From: Oikopleura dioica
Taxonomy: Eukaryota > Chordata > Appendicularia > Copelata > Oikopleuridae
Reading direction: 5' to 3'
DNA length: 64,000 nucleotides
NCBI GenBank assembly: GCA_907165135.1
Contig: OU015568.1
Location: 12,594,501 to 12,658,500 of the forward strand
Part shown: in pieces, positions 34,661-46,674 of the stretch
How positions within the stretch are numbered: the first letter of the stretch is position 1
How the letters are laid out: the number at the start of each line of letters is the position of its first letter
Notes under the pieces: generated by a model
Database searches by the model: none
What the model was told of the DNA's origin: nothing
Seen by the model: only the letters and a program-made list of their open reading frames with translations
Translations under genes and position numbers: made by a program

Positions 34661-35507
34661 TTCATTCTGAGCCCGCTGAGCTGACTCTTTCGATTCGATC
34701 GAGAGTTTCTTTATTCGTTGCTCTCAGTGTCTATTCACAAGCGCAGTGCTGGTTATTCATCGTTTTCCCATAAAAATCCAGATCTGAAGATAAATCTCAC
34801 TCAATCTTGTGCTGACTCAAGCTGCCTGTCTTACAGTTTATCTATCTTTATTAAATAATTATAATCGATTGGGCAAAAATACTCTTTTGGGTAAGGTTAT
34901 ACATAGTTTGAGAGAGATAAATTGGATTGGAAGCAATTCGTATTTAGACGTCAATAGTTTTTTAACACTGACTTTACAGAAATGGGAAAATAGAATGATG
35001 ATGGTCCTTAGTACCGCTTGGCATCACTTTGATAATTGATAGGAGATAGTAAATTCGGATTTTTAAAATGAAAATAGCCCTAGCAAAAATTAAAAAAAGA
35101 TTGAAATCGCAAGGATTGAGTAAAACATGTACAGCTGTCACAGTAGTTAGAATCAAGCGGAAAGCTTTAGGGCTACGAAACTAGGGCAAGCTACGCAGAC
35201 CGAAACCGGAAAAAAACAGCGGGGGGATAAATCAGGCGATTCAATATGAAAAAAAAACGAGATTTTTAGAACTTTGATTTTTTAAAATTTTGACTTTTGT
35301 CGTTGTTGTTGTTCGAGAAGTGATAAAAGGCAAGAAAAGTGAACGTAAATGAACTTGGTTGTAGAAGTTTTCTATTGCTGAACGCTCATGAAGTGTGTAA
35401 ATGTTTGTTTTTGTTTTGCAGAGTTGTTTTTGTACAGAAAACAAATATGAGAAATAAAAGATACCCCAAAGAAAAAGAATGAAAATAGAATGGAAGCAGG
35501 GGTACTT
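34661..35507. other. Intergenic, delta-catenin promoter and sortilin 3'UTR
   Basis: No gene seen. A 76-codon plus frame (34809-35039) has no domain or coding-like composition. Minus-strand polyadenylation motifs for the sortilin gene lie near 35450. Confidence 0.4.
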
Positions 35508-38500
35508 TTATGCCGTAATCATGTCGTTGTCTTCATCAGAAGAGTCGTCTCTAAACTCCCCAGCAGATGCAGCTCCTCCGCTCTGAGCATTGCCAGAATC
35601 AAGGGCGGGCACATCATCATTGGTAAAATTTTGATACGAAACGACACTCGACGAGGCTTGGGATTTTCTGTAGTAATGGAAAGCCACGCCGCTAAGAAAA
35701 GAAACCGCCAATTCATCAAGAAAACATGTCGCTAATTTACCTCAACGCGCCAATTATCAAAACGCTGAATACGGTCCAGCCCTTGGAAGATTTACTTTTG
35801 CCTTCTGCTTCAATTTTTGCCGGCTCGTCTATGTCTTCAATGTCGAAATAATCACGCCACGACCTAAATAGTACCATAACTTATCGAGCTTTCTCAGTAG
35901 TCTTACGTTGAATCTTTCATTCCGTAGTCTTCTGGGACTTCCTGTTGTTTGGGGCACTTGGTGCTCAATTTGGTTTCTTGATGATGAAATTTTTCTTAAT
36001 AAAACGAAATGATAATTGGATATTATGATAAATCTACCTTTTTCGTTCTCAGACAGCTTTGATTCATCGCATTGATCGCCTGGTATTTTGATATATCCTT
36101 TGGAAATAATCTCTTCTTCCGTTTCACCGATGCAAATGTCTCGGTGTCCTGGGAAAAGATAGAACAGAAAGGTCGAGTATTCAACATACCAGATGATTTA
36201 AATGATGGATCAGGGATACAATCAGCTGAATCAGGATCTTTTCGATAGTAACCAAAGTCACAGAGATAGTCGTAGGCGGTGCATTTGCACTTGCTGAAGG
36301 TCTTCTGCGGTTCGTATCCTTTTCCGTTGTAGCAGACAGATTCCTTCTTGAGTTTCTTGTAGGTCGTCCTCTTTCCGAGCTGACAGCCTTCCTCTGATTC
36401 GCCTTTCAATTTAATATCTTCGTGAGCTTGCCAGTTTTCGTAGTCGTCATCGGTACAGGCTTTTCCCAAGATTGCCTTGAAATCGAAAGTGTAGACGACC
36501 CAGTTTTCTTCTTGCTCGTTCCAGCCCCAGATAGCAACGTCTGTTGATTTCTCCCCAGGCTCACCGACAAGTCCTGAGAAATTAGTGTATTTGAAGATAG
36601 CTGTCTTTGATTTGAGAATCTTGAAAATCGATGGATTACCTGTGATGTCAATCTTCTCTTCTGTGAATTTATAAGAATTCCAACATTGACCTTCATTAAA
36701 GCTGAATTTGATGGTGTCGATTTGTTCGTCATTAGTGACAGCCCAGATCACGGATCCAGAATCACCGATCAGCGTTCTTAAATAAACGATGTCACGAGTC
36801 ATCATTTGCCAGAACATTCGAATCATCGAATTTGACGATGCTTACTTGTGGGGTCCTTCCAAGGTTCTTCTCCAGGTGTAACCACCATCGCTGGAAGCGA
36901 ACACGTCGGGTTCATCGGTTGAAAGACCGTCTCCTACATTTCCGTGGCTGAAGATGAGGCCTGGCGCGTAATTAGTCGAGTATGGCATTTCTGGCACAGA
37001 CACACCCTTGATTTGGGAAAAGGCACAGTGAACCTGGAGGCGACAGAAGTCGTTTTCGTCTTTTGTGCAACCACAACCCCAATCGTTGCAGTTAGTTGGT
37101 TGACCTAGAGGATCCCAGGTTGCTCCCTTGTCGTAGGTAATACGAGTCTCGATTCCCTTGTCATCCTTGAGCTAGATAAAAGAATCAGAAGAAATAATAT
37201 AGGAGATAATCTTACGATGGATGTGAGATAGACGCCATTCATCGAGTCTACTTTCGCAAAGTCAGTTACATCATCTCCATTTGGATAAAGATTGTTGTCC
37301 AGTGATTTGCTGAAGACAGTTCCTGTATGATCCGAAACGTAAATCGCTCCTTTGCCAGTATCTCCTTCGTCATCGACGTGCATGAAGATCATGTTTTCCG
37401 AAGCATCGAGAATCGAGTAAAATTGCTCCGAATTAATGGCAGGAAGCTGGACCGCTCGGAAGTTATCGCCATGGTCGGTTGACACGTGCATGATTCTGCG
37501 TACATCATCGTCGCCTTCTGCCATGTATCGAACGGACACAAAGAGAAATTGCTCTTGAATGCCGAAGCTCCAGACATGTTCGGTGAGGGCTTCGCTCGTT
37601 TTACCATCATCTTTTGAACGATAAAGGGTCATTGAGAAGCGATCCCGGCGGCCCGATCCAAGAGGGTCGTGAGTGTAGTAGAAAATATCGTCATCTGAAG
37701 ATTTGGTTAGTAAAGGGTTATTGAAAGAAGTCAGTCTTACTTTTAGGGTCCCATTTGAAGGCAGAAGTCTTGCCAGAATCATGAACAGCCCGCCAGCTCT
37801 TACAGAAATCTGTAGTAATCCACAACTGTTGAGAAGTAGCATCCGTCGCCAAAATGTGAGATGCTTTTTTCGGGTGGAACTTCATCTGGCTTCCTGATAG
37901 CTCAAAGGGGACAGTCTGTCTGGTCCAGTGGACTCCTTCGTCTTCAGAAACGTAAATGTCGGATGTTTCGCCGAAGCCGAGAGGGTGGTTGTTGACGATG
38001 AGGATAACGTGGCTGGAATCGGCAGTGGCAGTGAGAGCACCACGCTTACGGCTGAAAATAAATATGAAAACGAAAAGATTAGAGTTGAGAAATTTACCGG
38101 ATGTATTCGTTTGAAATTTTGTCAGTGATTTCCTCGAAGTGTCTCCCGCCATTCGTCGATAAATAAAGCTTACTGGGATAAGCTACAAACGATTCGTACG
38201 TGGTAACTGCAAGAATGTGACCATTCTCGCCAGTCCAGACGAGAGATATGGAAGGATTTGTATCCTTGGGAATTGTGAAAGTGCTTACAACATTGTCTTC
38301 TTTGAATTTTGAGTCATTAAAATCTCCACATTTGTTAAAGCCGTCTTCTTCCTCTCTTCTGCTTCTCGATGTGCTTTCTTCTGATCGACGTTTGCGAACC
38401 GGAAGATTTTTTCGTTCAGGTCTATCGAGCGTCCGAACTCGCGAAAGATGATCCGGTTGGAGATGTGAGAGGTCGAGGCGATCTTCCCGAAATCCGATTA

Positions 38501-38534
38501 CAGAGCTGACTCCAAGAAGGAGAAACAGCTTCAT
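35508..38534 (-). CDS. SORT1: Sortilin-type VPS10 receptor
   Basis: Type I membrane receptor that sorts cargo between trans-Golgi, cell surface and endosomes. Start at 38534 gives a signal peptide (MKLFLLLGVSSVIG) and a propeptide ending at a furin-type site (VRKRRSEE, about 38385). The VPS10 beta-propeller follows with Asp-box repeats: YLSTNGGRHF, YVSEDEGVHW, STDHGDNF, ASSDGGYTW. The Cys-rich 10CC part (CNDWGCGCTK; KCKCTAYDYLCDFGYYR) runs from about 37090 to 36190. A membrane segment (GWTVFSVLIIGAL) lies near 35790-35750. The tail ends FRDDSSDEDNDMITA, acidic as in sortilins but without the classical terminal acidic-dileucine. Length and order match a single-VPS10 sortilin. Confidence 0.9.
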
Positions 38535-38610
38535 TCTACAAGAAATACGTTCATAGATGGCTCAAAAGTGTTAAATGTTGATGTTCAGTTTTTTTTCTAC
38601 ACTCAATTAA

Positions 38611-41600
38611 TCAATTCACAAGTCGCTCAATAATACGTTCAATATGATTAAAGTGCGAGGGGAGAACCCATTCACGTAAACATTCCAAAATTTCGCCTCT
38701 GCTCTCTTCGACATTTATCTTTTCGACAAAAGCCGAGCGAGATGTCAACCCATGGATGCTGAAACATCTGATCAGATTCGTTGTTCTTTCGTGCAAATTC
38801 GCCCAGGTTCGTAATAACACTAAAAATTGTTGAATATGAAAATACATCAGAAGAGCGCCCTAGGCGAAAAGACTGTCATACTGTCAAAATAAAGAATTTC
38901 ATTCATTGTTAATTACCTGCAGGCGGAGATAACCAAAACGATTTCATCTTCAAAAACGCTGGAAACACTTCTCCCGTCAACAAACAATGCGCAAAACATC
39001 TCAACAAAGTCTCATCTTCCCCGGTTAGCTGCCTCCAGTGCTCCCCAAGAGGCGTATTCGTCGCTGTATAGTAGCAAGTGTACAGTGCCTCGATTTCGCC
39101 AGAAGTGGAGTTGTATTTTGGAGTGTTGTTTTTGTTTCGATTGAAGGTAACGTACTCAGGAACGATGTGAACGATTTGCTCCGCCGTAACTTGGTGGCAG
39201 CATTTTAAATAGGTGTTGCCCTTCTGGTTCTCTAGCTTTTCTTGGTAGCAAATTATCTAAACAAAAAATAAATAAGGATCTTCTTTGGAAACCCTTACGT
39301 TTGGTCGTTTCTTTGCCAAAACACTTGTCGGATAAATCTTCCCTTTCTCCCCGGTGGGTAATTTATACTCACCCTCTTCAGTATGGAAAGCGATCTGGTC
39401 TCCGAATCCGGACAGAAAGAGCTCGCAGAGAAGAGTACACTCCTTTGCGCTAGGTTGAGGAAGTTCTCTTTCCACTAGCACTTTCTCTTCCTCATCATTC
39501 GTCAGCATTTGCCTTACGACGTGCGTAATCAATCTTCGCAACTTTCTGACTTCCTTCAATCCCTGTGACCGAACTCCAATCGTCGAAATAAACCCTTCTG
39601 GGTCTTTGGAACTTTCAGAAGCTCCGATAACAGACAAAAGAATGAGAAGATCGCCTAATTGCGATTTGGTTGCATCGGCCCAGAGCTCCTTTAGCGCCTT
39701 CATTCTGTCATTATTTGCATCAACTAGTTCTCTGACTGTGCAAGCGGCGACAATGGCAATCGCGAATTTGAGTAAGTTTTGTTGAGATGAGAGCGATAGA
39801 ATTCGGCCGAAACGGGGAGATACTGGAAACGCGTTCATTGTTTTACCCAGAGGAGTAATGTTTCCTGAAAAATGAATGGTCAAATGAGCAGCGGCCGAAA
39901 CTATTTTCACTTATGTCCTCTTTTTTGGCAAAAACATTTCGGCAAGCTGCCGAAACTTTTTTCGTATTTTACTTCGGTTTTTGTAAAAATGTTTCGGCAC
40001 ACAAACTGAACTGGAAATCTCAATGTTCATCGGCATCAATCAAACATTCCTCACTCCTCATCCTCTTCTCATCCAGGCTATCAGGAGAAAATTATCATGT
40101 CTTGGTGCGTAGATTTGAATTCAATGACCATGAAAGATGATATGAGCAGAAAGTATTTAATCTAATTGCCCCTTACCACGGGGCTTCGCCCCTTAGGTCC
40201 TAAAATGCCGGGGTCTAGTCTAGGGTTAGTTAGGGTTACCTCGGGAGATTTGTTCCGTCATTTTGCAGGTGCCCCCTAACCCTAACCTTTATTTTAGCAA
40301 GTACCAGAATTTTGATTAATTTTCTTTTGGAGAAAAGTCTTAGTGAGTTAGCTTGGGTTTCTGAAATAGGGTTCGTCAATTTTTGCAAAATGAAGAATGA
40401 ATCTCCAGAAATACATCGTCTGAATATCAGAACTGATAGTAACACGAGATTTTGGAGGTGACAAATTGATAAGGACCATTTATTTGATGCGCATACCGTC
40501 GCGAATCAGGATGAGAATGGAAAAGCCTGCCGAAATTTTTTTGCTCTAAAGACGGTTAATTCTGATTTTCGTTTCGGCTCGTGCCGAAATGTTTTGCCAG
40601 AAAAATGAGTGGAATTTGTATTAATATTTCGGCAGGCTGCCGAAACATTTATCACATTAAAGCCATTCAAAGTGATTTCTGTTTCGGTCGCCTTTGCCGA
40701 AACTTTTATCCGTACTAACAGGTTTTTTTTAAGACTGCTCCTCAACTGTGGAGCGGTTTTGAGTATCTTAGAGTCGAAATATTTCAATTATCTCTTTTGC
40801 AGCAAGTAGGGGAGGGTCCATAGTGTGTTAAATAAGCTTTTGGTGGTTTGATCTAAATCGGTGGTGGAGCAATGACGTCATCATTCCGTAATTCTGGCTA
40901 TTTTATAGACGGCAAACAAAAATTGAAAAGTGGTAAAAAGCAATATACTTTTGTTCTAATCGAGCAGAGGTCTTCCGCACATCAGTAAAAAGTATTTCGG
41001 ATTATTTTTGGAGTCATCACCAAAGTTGGTGGTGGAGAAATGACGTCATCGTCAATTTTTCCTATGCTTTTAGTGTATTTTTGACTATCTGGTTACTCCA
41101 CCACCACTGATGGTGCTGACACCAAATCCTTATTTAACACACTACAGTGCTTCTCTAACAAGGTCCAAAAGAGAGATTCAAAATATCTCGACTCTAAGGC
41201 ACTCAAAACCGCTCCACAGTTGAGGAGCAGTCTTAAAAAAAACCTGTTACTACGCTTGATTCATTCTAGCAAATTCGTAGAAAAAATGACTGATCGTTAT
41301 TTGAAAAGTGGATTGCCGGAAATCAAGGCTGACGGGAAAATATTTCTGAGGTGATTTTTTTTCTTTGATTGCTTACCAGAAATTTGTCTCTTTGACGGCC
41401 TCTTGAGAGCGCCCAGCTTGACACAAAGTTTTTCTGCCTTGGTAAGCGCTTCTTCGTCTGGCAACGTAACAAATGGAAAATTCTTGATCTCCTCGATTCC
41501 GAACGCCTTCATGCCTAGAACAAGATCGTCCAATGGCTTCATAGTGATTTCTGGCGGAGGAAATTTAGCGAAATCTTGGAACACGGCGGAAGAGTAAAGT

Positions 41601-44053
41601 CTGAAGCATCTTCCAGGCCCAGTTCGACCGGCTCGTCCGGCTCGTTGATCTGCTGCTGCCTGTGAAATCCATTCAATTTCGAATTTAGAAACTCCGGTAA
41701 CGGGCGAGAACTTTTTCGCTTTATGTCTTCCTGTATCCACAACGTATTTGATTCCAGGAATGGTCAGGGAGGTCTCGGCGACGTTTGTCGCTACGACGAC
41801 TTTTCTGATTGGTTCGGGAAAGTCTTGGAAGATGTTCTTTTGCTCGGAAGGAGGAAGGACGGAATAGAGTGGAAGTGCACGCATGGGGAGGGTAGCATCG
41901 AGTGCGGTAGAGGAAATGTCAAAGGATGAAAGATCGTCATCCATGTCGACTTCTCCAAATTCATCGTCATCTTCGTCTATAAGATCGTTAGTTTTTGGAA
42001 AAGAAAAGTTCTTGAAATGGTTCGTTTTTGGGGTTGTTCGTTCTCGATCAGATCTGACTGAGAACTAAGGCTACTTTGATGCTTATCATTGGGCATATAA
42101 TTGACGGAACAAGACAAAAATCATCGTTTAAAATGAATCCTAATCTCGGTTTATTCTTTCCACTATACCTTGGGCATTTTCGGCTCATACTGCAAGAGTT
42201 ACCCTTTTAAAAAAATTAAAAATTGAGATTGTAAAATATGTATTTCAGTCTTATTGTCATTCGACCTTGGGGTATCATTTTCAACCGAAATATTCTTACC
42301 TAAATGCAGATCGTCATTAATTCCAGGCTCTTTTTTCTCCTCTTCATCTTCTTTTTTTGGCTCTGATGAGAAATTATCCAAATCGAGCTCTTTCTTCTCT
42401 TCTTCTTTTGGCGGATCTTTCGGAAACGTTTCTGATAACATTTTTACAAGTCGCTTGACTTCATCCTGCCCCGTTACAAATACCAAAATTGATCCAGCGG
42501 GCTCTTCTCTGTGAATTCTAAAGGTGAACGTTTATACCAATTTATTTGTTTGAATGGAAAGATATGACGAACCTGCATATTTTTCGATATGCTGCTGCAA
42601 TATAATCCCTCAATTCTGTCTGTTTGGCAAAAGACGTTGTCACTGGATATTGCCTGCTTTCGATTTTCAACACTGGTGGCACGAGTTTTGGAAAGAGCTT
42701 TTTATTTGCAATAAAGTCGTCGATTCGAAGTGTTGCTGACATGATGATTAGCTTGAGTGGGTTGATATTTCGCTTTCTGCGCAGCATCACTACACGGGTC
42801 AACATTCCAATCAGCACATCCGTGTGGATAGACCGCTCGTGCGCTTCATCGATTATGATACAGCCGAATTTGGACAGTAAGAAGTCGGAGCTCATTTGAC
42901 TGAAAAAAAAATTCACTTCATGGGCCATGAATCATGGCGCATTTGGGATACAAATGTGGCCAACTCCCCAAAAAATAAAATCTTGTCTCGTTCGTGCCTA
43001 TAGAATGGCCTACCTTAGCAAAACACCATCAGTCATAACACAAATCTCCGTCTCCTTCGAGGTCTTATTTTCGTATCGAATATGATGCGCCACTTGTGGT
43101 TCTTTCTTGCACATTTCGTAGCGAATTCGCTCCGCAGCCGAAGTAGCGGCAATTCTCCTAGGTTCGGTCATACCAATCATGCCTCTAGCGCAAAATCCAG
43201 CTTCGTAAAGAAATTGAGGAACTTGTGTCGTCTTGCCCGATCCAGTTTCTCCACAGAGAACGACGAAGTCATTTTCTGCCACGGCTTCTAAGACGGTTCC
43301 CTCATCGGAGAGAATTGGAAGTTCTTGACGAGCTTCTTGGATCTCTGCAGGGCGGTTGATCAGGACGTAATCGAGCTTCGGGTCGTTCAATTTTGGTTTT
43401 TCCTCGACGACTTCTTCAGCGACTGTTTGAGCTTCCTTGACTGGAGTTTCTGGAACTTCTTCTTGTATATCAGATGACTCAAGCTTGTGTGGCTGCGGAA
43501 GAACTGCATCGTTGTCAGATTCTTCATCGGTAGAAACATCCGAAGATTCGACCTCTTCTTTCTCTCCCTCTTGCTCCAGTTTTGCTCTTTTCGCCCCTCT
43601 GATCGCATTAATCTTCTCCTCCTTCAAAATTTCCCTATCCGGACGCTTCGCCAACCAGACCGACTTTTCCTGCGCTTTCTTGTTTCCAATGTGAGCAATC
43701 GACTGATACCTAGCCAGCTCAGAAGATGGAACGCGGAGTTCATTCAGTTTTTCAAGCAGCTCTCCTCGTTTCGCTTTCTTTTCTTTTTGCTCGACAAGCT
43801 TTTCCAAATGCTTGCGCTTTTTCTTCGACAACTTTGGCTTCAGAACTGGGGCGCGTTTGATCGAAACCGTCTTTTTCTCAAGGATCAAGGCGTTTGAATC
43901 ATCAGCTCCTGCTTCTTCTCCGTCTAACAAAAATTGTCTAAACTGTGGCCAGAAAAGTAGGTTACCTAGTAATCTACTGTCCGCCTTGACCAATGTCGCT
44001 ACAGTCTGATCTCTTCCACTTTTGTTAAACCGCTTTCGATTGCCCTTTGCCAT
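38611..44053 (-). CDS. DHX37: DEAH-box RNA helicase DHX37 (Dhr1/Ecm16)
   Basis: Nucleolar helicase that releases U3 snoRNA from pre-ribosomes during small-subunit assembly. Start at 44053 ([16 protein letters not shown]). The basic N-terminal arm carries many Lys/Glu. Helicase motifs in order: [16 protein letters not shown] (about 43260), II DEAH in [14 protein letters not shown] (about 42850), III SAT (about 42740), [14 protein letters not shown] (about 42470), [17 protein letters not shown] (about 41620). C-terminal exons (39890-39257, 39250-38930, 38850-38611) hold [39 protein letters not shown] and [16 protein letters not shown]. An intron of about 1.5 kb (39885-41381) separates the helicase core from these exons and is full of foldback repeats; all other introns are small. 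Confidence 0.94.
39893..40712. repeat. Cluster of TTTCGGCA...TGCCGAAA palindromic repeats in the DHX37 intron
   Basis: Short inverted units of the form TTTCGGCA-(AGC)-TGCCGAAA occur repeatedly at 39893-40005 and again at 40525-40705 (for example TTTCGGCAAGCTGCCGAAA and TTTCGGCAGGCTGCCGAAA). The two groups flank about 500 bp of non-repetitive sequence that includes a GGGGC hairpin (about 40180-40192) and telomere-like runs. This is probably one or two decayed foldback elements. No clean target duplication could be identified. Confidence 0.6.
40718..41246. mobile_element. 529 bp foldback element in the DHX37 intron
   Basis: Terminal inverted repeats begin ACAGGTTTTTTTTAAGACTG and are identical for about 47 bp before diverging slowly; similarity is recognisable for roughly 130 bp per arm (shared GTGTGTTAAATAAG). 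The 5 bp TACTA flanks it on both sides (40713-40717, 41247-41251). The middle contains two direct GGTGGTGGAG-AATGACGTCATC copies. There is no coding capacity. Near-perfect ends suggest a recent insertion. Confidence 0.87.
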
Positions 44054-44817
44054 AACTCAACTTCAACCCTGAAACACGAGTTTTCAGACGATTATTGAAT
44101 CATTTTTATAAAATTTCGGCAAACTGGAGAAAATGTGAAAATTATATAGAATAGTAGTAATAATATTTATGAATCGAGAGAAAGGAAAACGGCGGAAACA
44201 AAAACTGAAACTGAACTCGGGAAAGAAAAAAAGGTTAAAATATAGAACAATGCGGAACATTTTCGGAGGACAGAAAAATATGGAAACACGAAAAAAATAG
44301 AAAAGAAAAGTAGCATAAATTGAGTCATAAAAGATTAAAAGAGAGTCATGAAGATAAAGAGGCGTTTTATTTTGTACACTTTTGAATACTTGAAAATTAG
44401 AACACTATGAGTTGGAAAAATAAGTTTGAAGTGAACGGATTACTGGAAACGACCTTCGGTGACGTTTTTAAGATGCCTGAGATTATAAAACTGCTTCATA
44501 AAAATAGAAGAAATTGGCTCGATTCAGACTTATATTTTTCACCAAGATGGGATCACAAAAAGCCTTGTTTTATGGGGAAACTGAAGCACGGAGACTCATA
44601 TTTTTATTCAAAAAGAACCATTTTACCTTCCTTTTAAAATGAGTTGCGTTAGAATTCTATGTGGAAAACGCGAGCCAACAGAACACGGTCGGATATTTGA
44701 ACAGTTGAATATTTTTGTTTATTTTTATTGTATCTGAGATGCCGAGGCAGAACTCTCGGTCAGGAACATTGAGCATTTTTATATTTATTGGAATTTGGAT
44801 TTTTTCGTTTTTCTCGA
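44054..44817. other. Intergenic, DHX37 promoter and CRTC 3' flank
   Basis: No gene is firmly seen. A 76-codon plus frame at 44407-44637 starts MSWKNKFEVNGLLE and has reasonable composition, but no homologue, signal or domain is recognised. Confidence 0.35.
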
Positions 44818-46674
44818 TCAGTTCATATCGTTTAGGATGGAAGACAGGCTTTGAGAACTTTTCCCGTTGCCATTCTAAAAGAGGGTTGAAAGGAGACAAT
44901 CAAAAAAGGAGACATTTACCTGCATCAAGTCTAACTGGTGTTGCGTTGGCGGTATGAGCGGAATGTCAAGGGGTTGTGATGACGCTGAAGTCAGTTCGTT
45001 GAGGAAGTTTTCGTTGAGGAAGTCGTGCGTTGTGTTTGTGCTTGGCAGCGCTGTTGGTTGACTAGAATTGGGGAATTGGGGAGTGTTGAACTCGTTGTTC
45101 AGCGAACCGAGCCGCGGCAAATCGTAGCCGCCAGCTACTGAGGCGGAGGAAGAGGGGACGCCGTAATTGTTCATTTGCAACGGGTGGCGCTGCTCCATGC
45201 CAAAGGGGACAGATTCTAAAGAAGTGAATGTGATCAAAGATAGGTTAATTCCTTACCATTGTCATTGGAAGGGGTGAACACAATATTAGGAACTGGTGAA
45301 GTAGGACCCTGATAATGATGCTGATTCTCCGGCTGCGAGAGTTTGTTATTGCTATTCGGCGAAGTAGTATGAAGGTTGTTCTGTTGTGTGTTGGTCGATG
45401 ACGATGTCTGCATTAAACTGTCGAAAGAGTCCGTTTCCGATCGTGTCTGTGGTGAAGATGGCAGCGAGTTTGAATTAAGTCTTTGATTGGCGTTGAAAGA
45501 GGCGGAGACGGGCGAGCCTGGCGACGATCCTGGCATATTCCAGCTCATTCGGTTGTTATTGTACGGATGCTGAAGGATTTTTGATATCAAGGAAGGGAAT
45601 AGCCCAGGGACTCACCGGCCTTCTTGGGTTTCTGGGCGAGGCGAGTGAAGAATTTGTTGAACCAGTGGAATCTCGCTGACGCATCGCGCCAGGCGAGTCA
45701 ATTCGACGATTAGGTTCCTTCAAAATTAAATGGTAAGGGGATAGGAAAGTTCCTGAGTGAGTACCTTAGCACTTGAAGGCCTCGAGTTTGTCTTGGGAAT
45801 AGTAAGAGTCGTCAAATCCGGCAAACTTCCACACGGAGCTCCTTGTGGCGTTGAGAGTTGCGGCGGTCTTAGTCGGCGGTTCATCTTAAAAATGTATAAA
45901 AAAGGAAGAATTGTAGATTAATTACTGGTGGGTTAGGAGGTGATGGTTGAGAGTGAGCGGGCGCAGGAGCCTGTAGCTGATTTTGACCTCGTTCCTGATT
46001 GACTTGGTCGATTTTCTGATTCACCGTGTGGTGCAAAGCAGAATCAGAAGTCGCCCGTAAAAGTCCGTAGTTCTGTCCGCTACCGCCGTTCTGAGAACTC
46101 ATCCCCCAGTTGCCAGGTGGTTCCAGAAACATTCCACTGCTATTCTGGGGATATGAAGGGGGTATGACTGGAGGAGGCTCTTGGGGAGCAGAGATTGCCG
46201 GCGCATTCATTGGAGGCTGGGGATAGCTCATTTGGCCGAAGTTTTGGCCGCACTTTAGAACGGATTTTAATTGTAAGGCTTTTTGAAATCAAGAAAGAGT
46301 TTATTTTTGAAAGTAATAGGTAATAAATAAAAATAATCCGATTCCTGAGAGCCGCTGTTATAATTATTATATGGCATTTGTGGCATTGGAGCATTCTGCG
46401 CAGCGGAGTGAATATTCGGCATGGAAGACCAAAGTGCATTTCTCGGGCCCATGCCCATCCCATTTTGTCCCTGGACTCGGTTCAACAGCGGATTCATCCT
46501 CATCGGGCCCATTCCGGGCAGCGGACCACCTGGCATCGGCATTTGCGGTCCTTGGCCCGGGTGATGTGTGACTGCGCGAACTTCTCGCAGGATCCGTTCA
46601 TAGTTGCCCTTTTCTTCGGCTTCCTTTTGCTTCAGGAGCGCGATCTTCTCGCTGAATTTTCGCGGGTTCGCCAT
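44818..46674 (-). CDS. CRTC: CREB-regulated transcription coactivator (CRTC/TORC)
   Basis: Coactivator that shuttles to the nucleus after dephosphorylation and binds CREB. Start at 46674 gives the conserved CREB-binding N-terminus (NPRKFSEKIALLKQKEAEE). A Met/Pro/Gly-rich region follows, then LRATSDSALHHT (about 46060), which matches the SIK/AMPK-regulated 14-3-3 site of the family (S/T-N/D-SDSALH). The rest is Ser/Asn/Gln/Pro-rich with PRRP-type splitting-domain motifs. It ends in a short transactivation exon (QSLSSILNDMN, stop at 44818-44820) reached after a small intron (about 44877-44921). Six or so exons. Expected regulation by cAMP and LKB1-family kinases is family knowledge. Confidence 0.88.

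Noticed and set aside
34809-35039. 76-codon plus frame upstream of delta-catenin
   Set aside because: AT-rich, no domain, no supporting splice or promoter signals.
44407-44637. 76-codon plus frame between DHX37 and CRTC
   Set aside because: Composition is acceptable, but there is no homologue, no signal and no neighbouring exon that would support a gene; kept only as a remark.
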